19,835 nucleotides of DNA from CAYVXE01 sp964455375 (lineage in GTDB: Bacteria; Zhuqueibacterota; Zhuqueibacteria; Oceanimicrobiales; Oceanimicrobiaceae): contig CAYVXE010000082.1 of NCBI GenBank assembly GCA_964455375.1, forward strand, positions 1-19,835, in the 5' to 3' direction. Of this stretch, positions 1-7,682 are shown piece after piece. The notes under the pieces were generated by a model. The model was not told the origin of the DNA. It searched no databases and saw nothing but the letters and a program-made list of their open reading frames with translations. Each line of letters starts with the position of its first letter. The stretch's first letter is position 1. The position numbers and the translations under genes were made by a program.

Positions 1-191
1 AATTTGAACCCGGACAGATTTTGGTAAATTTTAATAAAGATGTCCTGGCAGAGGTCCTCGCGATCAGACACGTTTTCTACCAGTCGAAAAACAATGTGAT
101 AAACCAGACGTTGATTCTCCACAATGACCTGACGAAATGCTTCGGTATCACCGGATAGAATGTCGTTGATAATTTTTTTCGTGTTTTGCAT
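1..191 (-). CDS. ECF-type RNA polymerase sigma factor, N-terminal part (truncated by window edge)
   Basis: The minus strand opens with ATG at 191-189, preceded by an AAGGG ribosome site five bases upstream, and stays open to base 1 (63 codons). The protein starts MQNTKKIINDILSGD and continues with the sigma region 2.1/2.2 pattern: an acidic, Phe-rich helix (DTEAFRQVI), then VYHIVFRLV, then EDLCQDIFIKIYQNL, the DIVQDTFIK-like core-binding segment typical of sigma70 family ECF factors. Region 4 lies outside the window, so the subgroup cannot be judged. It is divergent from a small membrane protein gene at 341-688 and shares a control region with it that carries two matching ECF-style promoter sites, which suggests autoregulation (inference). 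Confidence 0.88.
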   Translation of the reverse strand, partial: MQNTKKIINDILSGDTEAFRQVIVENQRLVYHIVFRLVENVSDREDLCQDIFIKIYQNLSGFK

Positions 192-208
192 AAATGCCCT
201 TATCAATA

Positions 209-236
209 GTTGACAGCTATTACGTGAATTTGTTGC
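209..236 (-). promoter_or_regulatory. Candidate ECF-sigma promoter driving the minus-strand sigma gene
   Basis: Read on the minus strand, a -35-like TTTGCAACA (239-231) is followed after exactly 15 bases by TGTCAA (215-210). This has the layout of ECF promoters: an AAC-containing -35 box, about 16 bases, then a GTC/TCAA -10 box, as in the E. coli RpoE consensus. The predicted start would lie roughly 10-15 bases upstream of the ATG at 191. The same arrangement occurs on the other strand at 257-286. Function is inferred from spacing and motif only. Confidence 0.55.
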
Positions 237-259
237 AAATTCCTGCAAAAATATTTTTT

Positions 260-287
260 GCAACATTTCAGAAGGACACTTGTCAAA
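260..287 (+). promoter_or_regulatory. Candidate ECF-sigma promoter driving the small membrane protein gene
   Basis: TTTGCAACA at 257-265 is followed after 15 bases by TGTCAA at 281-286, giving GCAACAT-N16-TCAAA, close to the RpoE-type GGAACTT-N16-TCAAA layout. The -35 boxes of this site and its minus-strand twin form an 8-bp inverted repeat (GTTGCAAA 232-239, TTTGCAAC 257-264), with a third TGCAAAAA half site at 244-251. The predicted start is near 294, leaving a leader of about 45 bases before the ATG at 341. Confidence 0.55.
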
Positions 288-340
288 TAAACCAGCAACC
301 GAAAACAACCTGATAACCACTAACCAAAGGAGAATTAAAA

Positions 341-688
341 ATGTCAGAAACTATGGTTCCCATTATCATTGTGCCGGCAATTTTTTTTGCATTCTACGCC
401 ATTATCAAAACGATATCCGATAATGCTGTAAGGAGAAAACTTGTGGATAAGGGTTTGGTCGATGAAAACACCAAATACTTGTTTCAAGGGACACGTTCGT
501 CCAATGTACCGGAATCATTGAAATGGGGAATGGTCTTAGTTGCCGTGGGCGCGGCAGTCCTGATCGGACAAATTGTCCCCAATGATTTTAGGGATGAAGC
601 AACCTTGAGTGGCATGTTTATCTTAGGCGGTTTTGCTCTGATTTTATACTATTTTATTGCAAGCAAACTGCTCAAGCAGTCTGACTAA
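341..688 (+). CDS. Small three-helix membrane protein, DUF6249-like
   Basis: This 115-residue protein has hydrophobic segments at about residues 5-25, 60-80 and 91-110. A basic/polar stretch (RRKLVDKGLVDENTKYLF) lies between the first and second helices. Small membrane proteins of this layout with an xxxKGL linker are known in FCB bacteria as DUF6249, often beside sigma factor genes; the assignment is from pattern memory and is tentative. The start ATG has a strong AAAGGAG site (326-332) seven to eight bases upstream. It is transcribed away from an ECF sigma gene and carries a sigma-type promoter matching that gene's own, so it is a likely member of that sigma factor's regulon and could be its membrane partner (inference). 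A terminator follows at 815-850. The biochemical role is unknown. Confidence 0.8.
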   Translation: MSETMVPIIIVPAIFFAFYAIIKTISDNAVRRKLVDKGLVDENTKYLFQGTRSSNVPESLKWGMVLVAVGAAVLIGQIVPNDFRDEATLSGMFILGGFALILYYFIASKLLKQSD

Positions 689-814
689 AATATAACTATC
701 ATATTTCTAGTCAAACAGGATTTGATTTCAGGTTCCTTCTTTGCGGGTTTCAAGCGCTGCCAAAACGATCACGCTAAAAGATGAAATAATTTAATGGCAG
801 CATCGTATTTTATT

Positions 815-850
815 AAGAGGCTTTCCATTTCAGAGAGCCTCTTTTTTTTT
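815..850 (+). terminator. Rho-independent terminator after the small membrane protein gene
   Basis: The arms AAGAGGCT (815-822) and AGCCTCTT (836-843) form a perfect 8-bp stem, extended by wobble pairs. A run of T follows through 850. It separates the 341-688 gene from the porX operon. The 261-bp gap 689-949 otherwise holds a weak GCTGCCA/TGGCAGC repeat (756-762, 795-801) and the porX promoter. Confidence 0.85.
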
Positions 851-896
851 GAACAAATATGGAGAAGAAAGCACTTACTCTGCATGGAACTAATTG

Positions 897-925
897 TTGA
901 CTCTTGCAATGAAATTGGTTACTTT
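897..925 (+). promoter_or_regulatory. Sigma70-like promoter of the porX operon
   Basis: TTGACT (897-902) is separated by 17 bases from TACTTT (920-925). The predicted start, near 932, lies just upstream of the AAAGGG ribosome site and the TTG start at 950. It is the only good promoter I see for the seven-gene run to 7448. Confidence 0.55.
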
Positions 926-949
926 CAAACCTGAATTTAAAGGGATTGA

Positions 950-2521
950 TTGAATTTTATGACATCAAAAGGAAAGATTCTTTGGGTAGATGACGAGATC
1001 GAACTGCTTCGTTCACATGTCATATTTTTAGAGAGCAAGGGGTACGAGGTGACCCCCATAACCAATGCCGAGGATGCTGTTGCTTTGATTCAAAAAGAGC
1101 ATTTTGATTTGGTTTTACTCGATGAAATGCTGCACGGGAAGGACGGATTAACCGCGTTGGGAGAGATCAAAGAGATGCAGCCTGCGTTGCCGGTGGTTAT
1201 GGTGACGAAAAGCGAAGAAGAGTCACTCATGGAGGATGCCATCGGGAGTAAAATTAATGATTATTTAACCAAACCGGTTAACCCCAGCCAAATTTTACTA
1301 ACGTGCAAAAAAATATTAGAACACAAAAAGATAACCGGTGAGCGGTTTTCCAGAGACTATATTACAGAGTTTAACCAGATTTCCCAGGCGTTGCTTGGTC
1401 CACTAAACTGGCATGACTGGGTTGATATTCACAGACGACTTTGTGAGTGGGAAATTGAAACGGATAACCACAGCGGCCTCGGGCTTAAACAAACATTAAG
1501 TGATCAAAGGCGCGAATGCAATGTTGGATTTGCTAAATTCATTGAAAAACATTATCGGTTTTGGCTGCAAAATGAACATGACAAGCCGCTTCTCTCAACT
1601 GATTTGGTGAAAAATTATGTTGTGCCATTTTTGCAAAATCAACGGTCGGTGGTTTTTCTGGTTATTGACAATTTACGATTAGACCAGTTTCTTACCATTG
1701 AACCGCTTCTACATCCTTTCTTTAAGGTTCAAAAGGAGTACTATTTTTCAATCCTGCCAACAGCGACGCCATTTTCCCGCAATGCCATCTTTAGTGGACT
1801 TTTTCCCAATGAAATCGAAAAAAGACACCCGGAACTCTGGTCTATGGGAGATGACGATGAACACAGCTTGAACCGTTATGAACACCAGTTGTTAGATTTA
1901 CAATTAAAAAAATTAGATGTGCGAATAAAGCCGGAATCAAAATATGTAAAAATTCTGGATATAACAGAGGCGAAGAATGTACTCCGAAAAATTTCTTCCT
2001 ACGCGACGGTGCCGCTGGCCGCTATTGTGGTAAATTTTGTGGATATTCTGGCGCACAGCCGCAGTGATTCGGAGGTTTTGCGAGAAATCATTCCCGATGA
2101 ATCTGCTTACCGGTCGTTGACCCTATCGTGGTTTGAACATTCTTATCTTTTTAAAATCTTGAAAGAGCTGTCCAATCTGAATGCCTCTGTTGTTTTGACC
2201 ACGGATCATGGAAGTGTTCGCGGCATGCGGGGTGCTAAGGTGATAGGAGATCGGGAAACATCGACAAATTTACGCTATAAATACGGTAAAAGTTTAAAAG
2301 CTGACCCCAAACAGGCGATCATCATAAAAGACCCCGCAACCTATAAACTTCCATCCCGTGGCATTAATTCGAATTATTTGTTTGCGAAAGAAGATTATTA
2401 CTTTGTTTATCCTACGAATTATCACCATTATTTAAACTACTACCGGGACAGTCTGCAGCACGGTGGTGTTTCCATGGAAGAAATGATTCTGCCTGTCGTA
2501 ACCCTCGAACCAAAAGCCTAA
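950..2521 (+). CDS. porX: PorX-type response regulator with PglZ alkaline-phosphatase-superfamily output domain
   Basis: This 523-residue protein is close to the usual PorX length. Residues 8-125 form a receiver domain with the acidic pair D14-D15, phosphoacceptor D58 (LLDEM), T86 and K108. A helical linker follows, then a PglZ domain (about 160-515) of the alkaline phosphatase superfamily. Likely metal and catalytic residues are D240 (VIDNLRLDQF), nucleophile T271 (LPTATPFS), D365 and H369 (FVDILAHS), D419-H420 (TTDHGS) and H504. In Bacteroidota PorX works with the kinase PorY to control type IX secretion, and its PglZ domain is a zinc phosphodiesterase acting on oligonucleotides. The catalytic set looks intact, so activity is expected. 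No PorY gene is in the window. The TTG start is chosen for its AAAGGG site five bases upstream; an ATG at 959 is the alternative. Its stop codon TAA is directly followed by the tsaE ATG. Confidence 0.93.
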   Translation: MNFMTSKGKILWVDDEIELLRSHVIFLESKGYEVTPITNAEDAVALIQKEHFDLVLLDEMLHGKDGLTALGEIKEMQPALPVVMVTKSEEESLMEDAIGSKINDYLTKPVNPSQILLTCKKILEHKKITGERFSRDYITEFNQISQALLGPLNWHDWVDIHRRLCEWEIETDNHSGLGLKQTLSDQRRECNVGFAKFIEKHYRFWLQNEHDKPLLSTDLVKNYVVPFLQNQRSVVFLVIDNLRLDQFLTIEPLLHPFFKVQKEYYFSILPTATPFSRNAIFSGLFPNEIEKRHPELWSMGDDDEHSLNRYEHQLLDLQLKKLDVRIKPESKYVKILDITEAKNVLRKISSYATVPLAAIVVNFVDILAHSRSDSEVLREIIPDESAYRSLTLSWFEHSYLFKILKELSNLNASVVLTTDHGSVRGMRGAKVIGDRETSTNLRYKYGKSLKADPKQAIIIKDPATYKLPSRGINSNYLFAKEDYYFVYPTNYHHYLNYYRDSLQHGGVSMEEMILPVVTLEPKA

Positions 2522-2992
2522 ATGCCAAATACCTGTTTTGGACATTCATTCGATAAAGAAGGCTACCTGTTTATTTCTCATAATGATTTAGAAACCAGAC
2601 AAATAGCCGGTGAGTTTGCACATGTTCTCATGCCAAACGATGTTGTCGCTTTTATTGGCGATCTGGGAAGTGGAAAGACAACGTTTATTTCAGGGCTATG
2701 TGCCGGTTTACAGGTTGAAGAGATGGTCAGCAGCCCCACGTTTACAATTATAAACGAGTATGTGGGAGGGAAAATACCGGTTTATCATTTTGATTTCTAC
2801 AGGCTTCAAAATGAGGATGATCTTCTTGGATTAGGATTTGAAGAATATTTGTTTAATGATGGTATCTGTATGATCGAATGGGCAAATAAATTCCAGGAAT
2901 ATCTCCCTGAAAGCAGGTATGATGTTTATATGAAGGCTCTGTTTGAAAATAATTTACAAACACAGCGGGAAATCCGCATGGTGAAAAGGTGA
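2522..2992 (+). CDS. tsaE: tRNA threonylcarbamoyladenosine biosynthesis ATPase TsaE
   Basis: TsaE is the ATPase that, with TsaB and TsaD, transfers threonylcarbamoyl from TC-AMP to A37 of ANN-decoding tRNAs. The 156-residue protein shows the P-loop GDLGSGKTT near residue 47, the SPTFTIINEY switch segment, the HFDFYRL motif and a C-terminal MIEWA, all in family order. The length is usual. The ATG directly follows the porX stop codon with no ribosome site of its own, which points to translational coupling. The 3' end overlaps the GTG start of tsaB by four bases (GTGA). Confidence 0.95.
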   Translation: MPNTCFGHSFDKEGYLFISHNDLETRQIAGEFAHVLMPNDVVAFIGDLGSGKTTFISGLCAGLQVEEMVSSPTFTIINEYVGGKIPVYHFDFYRLQNEDDLLGLGFEEYLFNDGICMIEWANKFQEYLPESRYDVYMKALFENNLQTQREIRMVKR

Positions 2993-3663
2993 AATTCTTA
3001 GCTGTTGATACTGCAACCGAAGTTTGTGGCGTCGCTTTGGCTGACGAAGGAAGCGTCGTCGCAGAAGTCCGGCTCAATCAGCGAAATGTTCACAACGAAA
3101 AGTTGCTCGAATTAATTCAAGTCGTAACCGATCAGGTCGATTGGCCGTTGTCAGACCTCGATGGGATTGTCTATTCCAAGGGGCCCGGGTCGTTCACCGG
3201 CTTGCGCATTGGCATTACCGTTTGCAAGGGTCTGGCGTATGCGCTAAGCAAACCGTTGATTGGCATCAATACGATGGATGCGTTGGCCTACGCTGTTTTG
3301 CAATGGCCTGGTTCTGTGGCGGTTTATTTGAAAGCCAGACAAAACGAAGGTTACCTTGCTTTGTACAAAAGAAGTCTTTGTGAACTCAAACGTATCTCGG
3401 ACTATCAAATTGTTCCCCTTAGTGATATTGCTACACACCTGAATGATCAAACACTGGTTGTTTCCGTTCCGGCGGATTTTATTTCCAGTGCAGATTTACA
3501 AAATGTACAATTGGCGCCGCCGCATTATTCGCTGTTGCAACCCTGGACTTTTCCCCAATTGGCTTTGGAAAAATGGCATAAGAAGGCGTTTGCAGACCCC
3601 GATGTCGCCGAGCCGTTTTATCTGAAAAATTTTCAACCGAAGCGTAAGACGTACTATGAATAA
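2989..3663 (+). CDS. tsaB: tRNA threonylcarbamoyladenosine biosynthesis protein TsaB
   Basis: TsaB is the inactive paralogue of TsaD that scaffolds the t6A transferase complex. The 224-residue protein has the family's N-terminal ASKHA fold signature: LAVDTATEVCGVAL near the start, a conserved HNEKLLELI helix and the diagnostic KGPGSFTGLRIG loop near residue 65-76. The start is GTG at 2989, overlapping the tsaE stop by four bases. The 3' end overlaps the following acetyltransferase gene by eight bases. The tsaE-tsaB-rimI order is a common bacterial arrangement. TsaD is not in this window. Confidence 0.94.
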   Translation: MKFLAVDTATEVCGVALADEGSVVAEVRLNQRNVHNEKLLELIQVVTDQVDWPLSDLDGIVYSKGPGSFTGLRIGITVCKGLAYALSKPLIGINTMDALAYAVLQWPGSVAVYLKARQNEGYLALYKRSLCELKRISDYQIVPLSDIATHLNDQTLVVSVPADFISSADLQNVQLAPPHYSLLQPWTFPQLALEKWHKKAFADPDVAEPFYLKNFQPKRKTYYE

Positions 3664-4141
3664 TCCGGTCGTGACAATTCCAATGAAGAAATGTTTTTTC
3701 GATGGCGTGGAAATTCGACCGATGGCGGTGAACGATATCGATGCCGTCAGTGAAATTGAGCAACGGGTTTTTTTGACGCCGAAGGACACGATCCAATTCA
3801 AATTGGAAACGGATAAATTTTTTTCTTTTCCTTTTGTTTTAAAATTTCGTAATTTAGTAATTGGTTATGCTGTTTGCTGGTTAATCGAAACGGAAGCCCA
3901 GCTTATTCAGATTGCCATTGATCGTGCGTACCGAAGCCAACATTTGGGAACTGTATTGTTGTATGCCGTTATTCAGGAGATGAAAAAACGCGGGGCTGAG
4001 GTTCTGCATCTCGAAGTAAGGAAATCGAACGTGGCCGCACAGAAATTGTATCGAAAGTTTGGTTTCCGGGTTGTTGGCGAGCGGCCGAATTATTATGTGC
4101 AGGAAAAAGAAGATGCGCTGTTAATGCATCTGCATTTTTAG
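3656..4141 (+). CDS. rimI: GNAT-family N-acetyltransferase, RimI type (ribosomal protein bS18 N-terminal acetylation)
   Basis: This 161-residue GNAT protein shows the beta4 and motif A region (LIQIAIDRAYRSQHLGTVLL, where the R/Q-x-x-G/A acetyl-CoA loop is RSQHLG) and the RimI-like C-terminal HLEVRKSNVAAQKLYRKFGF motif with the conserved Asn and Tyr. RimI acetylates the N-terminus of ribosomal protein bS18, and its gene commonly sits beside tsaB. The ATG at 3656 lies inside the end of tsaB (8-bp overlap) without a strong ribosome site; an internal ATG at 3683 is a weaker alternative. The N-terminus is about ten residues longer than in typical RimI, and the loop is slightly atypical, so substrate assignment rests partly on context. 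Confidence 0.88.
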   Translation: MNNPVVTIPMKKCFFDGVEIRPMAVNDIDAVSEIEQRVFLTPKDTIQFKLETDKFFSFPFVLKFRNLVIGYAVCWLIETEAQLIQIAIDRAYRSQHLGTVLLYAVIQEMKKRGAEVLHLEVRKSNVAAQKLYRKFGFRVVGERPNYYVQEKEDALLMHLHF

Positions 4142-4152
4142 GAGGGAATAAG

Positions 4153-5106
4153 ATGGATTGGTTTAAACGTGCAAAGCAGGGTTTAAAACCACAGAAGAAA
4201 AAAGAATTGCCCGATCTTTGGTTGAAATGTACCCAATGCGGCGAGATTATCTATAAGCGGGAACTTGAGAAAAATTTCTATATTTGTGCGAATTGCAGCC
4301 ATCATTTTCGGATTCAAAGCTCAAACTATATCGATATATTGTTGGATGATGGCCGTTTTCAGGAGTTTAATGAACATATTTCCTCAGTGGATTTTTTAAA
4401 ATTTAAGGCGAACAAAAAGTACGGGGATCAGATTAAAGCCGCCAAGAAGAAAACCGGCATCAATGATGCGGTGCGCACAGGAACCGGAACGATACACGGA
4501 TTTCCGGTGGTTCTCTGTATTATGGATTTCTCTTTCATCGGTGGTAGCATGGGGTCGGTTGTCGGTGAGAAAATCGCCCGTGCTACGGATGAAGCATTAA
4601 AGCAAAGCATTCCTCTCATCATCATATCTGCCTCTGGGGGCGCCCGTATGATGGAAGGGGCCATTTCACTCATGCAACTGGCAAAAACCTCGTCACGCCT
4701 GGCGAGATTTTCCGATGCGGGAAATTTGTTTATTTCTATCTGCACAGACCCCACAACGGGCGGCACCACTGCGAGTTATGCCATGTTGGGCGATGTGATT
4801 CTTGCCGAGCCCGGCGCTCTCATCGGCTTTGCAGGACCGAGGGTGATTAAACAAACCATCGGCCAGGATTTGCCGGAGGGCTTTCAACGGGCGGAATTCC
4901 AGCTTAAACACGGCTTTGTGGATGCCGTCGTCAGACGGGATGAAATGAAAGATAAACTCAAACAGATTTTATCTTTTGCAACCGACTTTAATCCTGAAAT
5001 CAGTGAATCCCGCAACGGCGATACGAATATAAAAAATTTGCAGGGATTGAAAAGTACCTCCGAAGAAATCAGCGAAAAAATCGATGATGAAGCGTTGAAA
5101 AATTGA
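4153..5106 (+). CDS. accD: Acetyl-CoA carboxylase carboxyltransferase subunit beta
   Basis: AccD pairs with AccA to transfer CO2 from carboxybiotin to acetyl-CoA, giving malonyl-CoA for fatty acid synthesis. The 317-residue protein has the N-terminal zinc ribbon (C26, C29, C45, C48). The crotonase-like carboxyltransferase core follows, with MDFSFIGGSMGSVVGEKI, ISASGGARMMEG and the TTGGTTASYAMLGDV loop, and then GFAGPRVIKQTI. A polar C-terminal tail of about 30 residues follows the core. A strong GGAGGG site overlaps the rimI stop codon. accA is not in the window. Placement between rimI and surE is a lineage-specific arrangement within the operon. Confidence 0.96.
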   Translation: MDWFKRAKQGLKPQKKKELPDLWLKCTQCGEIIYKRELEKNFYICANCSHHFRIQSSNYIDILLDDGRFQEFNEHISSVDFLKFKANKKYGDQIKAAKKKTGINDAVRTGTGTIHGFPVVLCIMDFSFIGGSMGSVVGEKIARATDEALKQSIPLIIISASGGARMMEGAISLMQLAKTSSRLARFSDAGNLFISICTDPTTGGTTASYAMLGDVILAEPGALIGFAGPRVIKQTIGQDLPEGFQRAEFQLKHGFVDAVVRRDEMKDKLKQILSFATDFNPEISESRNGDTNIKNLQGLKSTSEEISEKIDDEALKN

Positions 5107-5127
5107 ACCGAAACGTGACTCAGTAAA

Positions 5128-5901
5128 ATGAAGACAAAGCCTCCAAAGATTCTTCTTAGCAACGACGATGGCATTTATTCACCGGGTATTGCGGCTTTAT
5201 ATGGTGAGCTCAAAAAAATTGGCGACGTCAATGTTGTGGCTCCCGACAGCGAAAAAAGCGCGGTTGGACATGCCATCACACTTTCCGACCCGCTTCGTGT
5301 CTGGGACTACAAAAAGAATGGTGAATTCTTTGGTTATGCTGTAAACGGCACCCCTGCTGACTGTGTCAAAATTGCTTATTGGGCGCTTTTGGACCATAAA
5401 CCTGATCTGGTGGTTTCCGGGATAAACTTAGGTTCAAATACGGGAATCAATGCGATTTATTCCGGTACAGTCTCCGCTGCCACAGAAGGAACAATTCTGG
5501 GCATTCCTTCTTTTGCAATTTCACTTGCAACCTACACAAAACCTTATTTTTCGTTTGCGGCAAAATTTGCCAGAAGATTGTCTTTGCAACTTTTGCAGCA
5601 CGGTTTGCCCCGCGGGACGTTTTTAAATGTGAATGTACCACCGGTGAAAGAGGAAGAAATTACCGGGGTGCAGGTAACCCGGCAGGGTTTAGCTCCATAC
5701 AAGGAACGTTTTGATAAAAGAGTTGATCCGCAAAACCGGGTTTATTATTGGCTCACCGGCAAAAAAGTGGAACTGGAGCAAGATGAGGACACGGATGATG
5801 TGGCCATTCAGCGAAACAAGGTATCCGTCACACCACTGCAGTATGATTTAACCAATTTTGATTTTCTGGAAAATCTGAAAACCTGGACATTCACGTCTTA
5901 A
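5128..5901 (+). CDS. surE: 5'/3'-nucleotidase SurE
   Basis: SurE is a divalent-metal-dependent nucleotidase that dephosphorylates nucleoside 5'- and 3'-monophosphates and can trim short polyphosphate. The 257-residue protein carries the metal site D13-D14 (LLSNDDG), S44 (SEKSAVGHA) and N100 (SGINLGSNTG), followed by the YSGTVSAATEG motif. All expected residues are present and the length is usual. It starts 21 bases after accD with only a weak ribosome site. Its stop overlaps the guaA start by one base (TAATG), so the two are likely translated together. Confidence 0.95.
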   Translation: MKTKPPKILLSNDDGIYSPGIAALYGELKKIGDVNVVAPDSEKSAVGHAITLSDPLRVWDYKKNGEFFGYAVNGTPADCVKIAYWALLDHKPDLVVSGINLGSNTGINAIYSGTVSAATEGTILGIPSFAISLATYTKPYFSFAAKFARRLSLQLLQHGLPRGTFLNVNVPPVKEEEITGVQVTRQGLAPYKERFDKRVDPQNRVYYWLTGKKVELEQDEDTDDVAIQRNKVSVTPLQYDLTNFDFLENLKTWTFTS

Positions 5902-7448
5902 TGAACCATTATCCCAAAGATTTCATTCTTATTCTCGATTTCGGTTCCCAATATACACAACTCATCACGCGAAAAATTCGGGAATTGGGTGTTTACTCTG
6001 AAATAAAACCGTATTCCATTTCCAGTGAAGAAATTGAACAACTGCAGCCTAAAGGAGTGATTTTTTCAGGAGGGCCGGAATCTGTTTACGATGAATCTGC
6101 CCCAAAGCCGGATGAACGTCTGTTTGACCAGGGGCTGCCTGTTTTGGGAATCTGTTACGGTTTACAGCTTTTGGCGCATTTTGAAGGCGGAAAAGTTGAA
6201 CCGTCGGCAAAACATGAATATGGCCTGGCGGAATTGCATGTCAGGCAAGCATCCGGATTGTTCGCAGGAGTTCCGGAATCAACGCCCGTGTGGATGAGTC
6301 ACGGTGATGCGTTATCCGCAATGCCGTCCGGTTTCGATGCCATCGCGACATCGGAGCATTCACCCTACGCTGCAATTGCAGATGAGCATCGTCGGCTCTA
6401 CGGCGTTCAATTTCATCCGGAAGTCACGCATACGGTTGCAGGGCTAAAAATACTCGAAAATTTTGTTGTCCGGATTTGCGGTTGTGCACAAAACTGGAAT
6501 CCGGGTTCATTTGTTCAATCGTCCATAGAAACAATCCGCAAGAAAGTTGGCAAGGAGCATGCAATTTGTGCACTCAGTGGTGGGGTGGATTCCGCAGTTG
6601 CGGCGGCATTGCTGTATAAAGCAATTGGCAGTCAACTCACCTGTGTTTTTGTCGATAACGGATTGATGCGGAAGAATGAAGCGGTGCAGGTTTCTGCAAC
6701 GTTCAACCAATATTTTAAGTCTGATTTTATCTCTGTGGATGCTCAGGAACGATTCCTTACCCGATTGGCAGGTGTGACCAATCCCGAACAAAAACGAAAA
6801 ATCATCGGGAAGACTTTTATCGAGGTATTTGAGCAGGAAGCAAAAAAAATAGAAGACGTTGCCTATTTGGTGCAGGGAACGTTGTATCCGGATGTCATCG
6901 AGAGCGTGTCAACCCACGGTCCTTCGGCTACGATCAAGACGCATCATAATGTTGGCGGTTTGCCGGACGTGATGCGGTTGCGTCTCATCGAGCCGTTGCG
7001 TGAACTTTTCAAAGACGAGGTGCGGGCTGTGGGCGCCGAATTAGGATTGCCTGGTGAAATATTAGGACGGCATCCGTTTCCAGGGCCTGGCCTTGCCGTA
7101 CGAATTTTGGGTGAAATTACCCGGGACAGACTGAAAATTTTAAGAGACGTTGATGATATTTACATCACTGAATTGAAAGTGAATGGATGGTATGAAAAAA
7201 TCTGGCAAGCTTTTGCTGTTCTGCTACCGGTTAAAACAGTTGGTGTTATGGGGGATAAACGTACCTATGAAAACGTCATCGGATTGCGTGCGGTAACCAG
7301 CGTAGACGGGATGACCGCCGACTGGTCGCGCATCCCGTATGATTTACTTGCCAAGGTTTCAAATCGGATCATTAACGAAATTGAAGGCGTCAACCGGGTT
7401 GTTTACGACATCAGTTCGAAACCGCCGAGTACGATTGAGTGGGAATAG
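5901..7448 (+). CDS. guaA: GMP synthase (glutamine-hydrolysing)
   Basis: GuaA converts XMP to GMP with ATP and glutamine. The 515-residue protein has an N-terminal class I glutamine amidotransferase domain with nucleophile C85 (GICYG) and partners H172 and E174 (QFHPEV). Then comes the ATP pyrophosphatase domain with PP-loop SGGVDS at 226-231, and the C-terminal dimerisation domain ending in the expected DISSKPPSTIEWE. All catalytic residues are intact and the length is normal. The ATG shares its A with the surE stop codon. It is the last gene of the operon; I see no strong terminator after it. Confidence 0.97.
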   Translation: MNHYPKDFILILDFGSQYTQLITRKIRELGVYSEIKPYSISSEEIEQLQPKGVIFSGGPESVYDESAPKPDERLFDQGLPVLGICYGLQLLAHFEGGKVEPSAKHEYGLAELHVRQASGLFAGVPESTPVWMSHGDALSAMPSGFDAIATSEHSPYAAIADEHRRLYGVQFHPEVTHTVAGLKILENFVVRICGCAQNWNPGSFVQSSIETIRKKVGKEHAICALSGGVDSAVAAALLYKAIGSQLTCVFVDNGLMRKNEAVQVSATFNQYFKSDFISVDAQERFLTRLAGVTNPEQKRKIIGKTFIEVFEQEAKKIEDVAYLVQGTLYPDVIESVSTHGPSATIKTHHNVGGLPDVMRLRLIEPLRELFKDEVRAVGAELGLPGEILGRHPFPGPGLAVRILGEITRDRLKILRDVDDIYITELKVNGWYEKIWQAFAVLLPVKTVGVMGDKRTYENVIGLRAVTSVDGMTADWSRIPYDLLAKVSNRIINEIEGVNRVVYDISSKPPSTIEWE

Positions 7449-7463
7449 TCACAGCCTTTTAAC

Positions 7464-7492
7464 TTGATTTTTTGTAAACGATTTCCTAAACT
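7464..7492 (+). promoter_or_regulatory. Possible sigma70-like promoter upstream of glmS
   Basis: TTGATT (7464-7469) and TAAACT (7487-7492) are spaced by 17 bases. The -10 box is only a 4/6 match. If used, it would give glmS a leader of about 180 bases. No better promoter is visible in 7449-7682. Confidence 0.3.
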
Positions 7493-7554
7493 TGTTAGGC
7501 TTAATGGCTATTTTTTCAGCAGTTGAACCTGAGCGAAAAATAGTTCATCCAGCG

Positions 7555-7607
7555 GGACTGTCGAGAAAGTCGGGATGGAATAAACGCCTGTTTTATAACG
7601 ACAGTTT
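7555..7607 (+). repeat. Inverted repeat in the glmS leader, candidate RNA stem
   Basis: ACTGTCG (7557-7563) pairs perfectly with CGACAGT (7599-7605), extended by two G-T wobbles. A shorter TGAAC/GTTCA pair lies just upstream at 7524-7528 and 7543-7547. A TTTTCT run follows the outer stem, so a weak terminator for guaA or an attenuator is possible. No glmS ribozyme core motif is seen. Confidence 0.3.
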
Positions 7608-7682
7608 TCTACAAGTAGGGTGCTTGTGCGACATTTTTTTATCTTTTCATGCAAATAAATTTACTTTTCAGGGAGAGAGCCT

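Noticed and set aside
756..801. GCTGCCA/TGGCAGC inverted repeat in the 689-949 gap
   Set aside because: A 7-bp pair with a 32-base AT-rich gap is likely by chance, and the strong terminator right after it explains the region.
2853..3077. Minus-strand open frames across the porX to glmS operons
   Set aside because: They lie opposite well-identified genes, with composition and residue patterns expected of antisense shadows.
7449..7682. glmS ribozyme upstream of glmS
   Set aside because: The conserved catalytic core motifs of the ribozyme are not found by eye, and the spacing to the start codon does not fit. Only weak stems are present.
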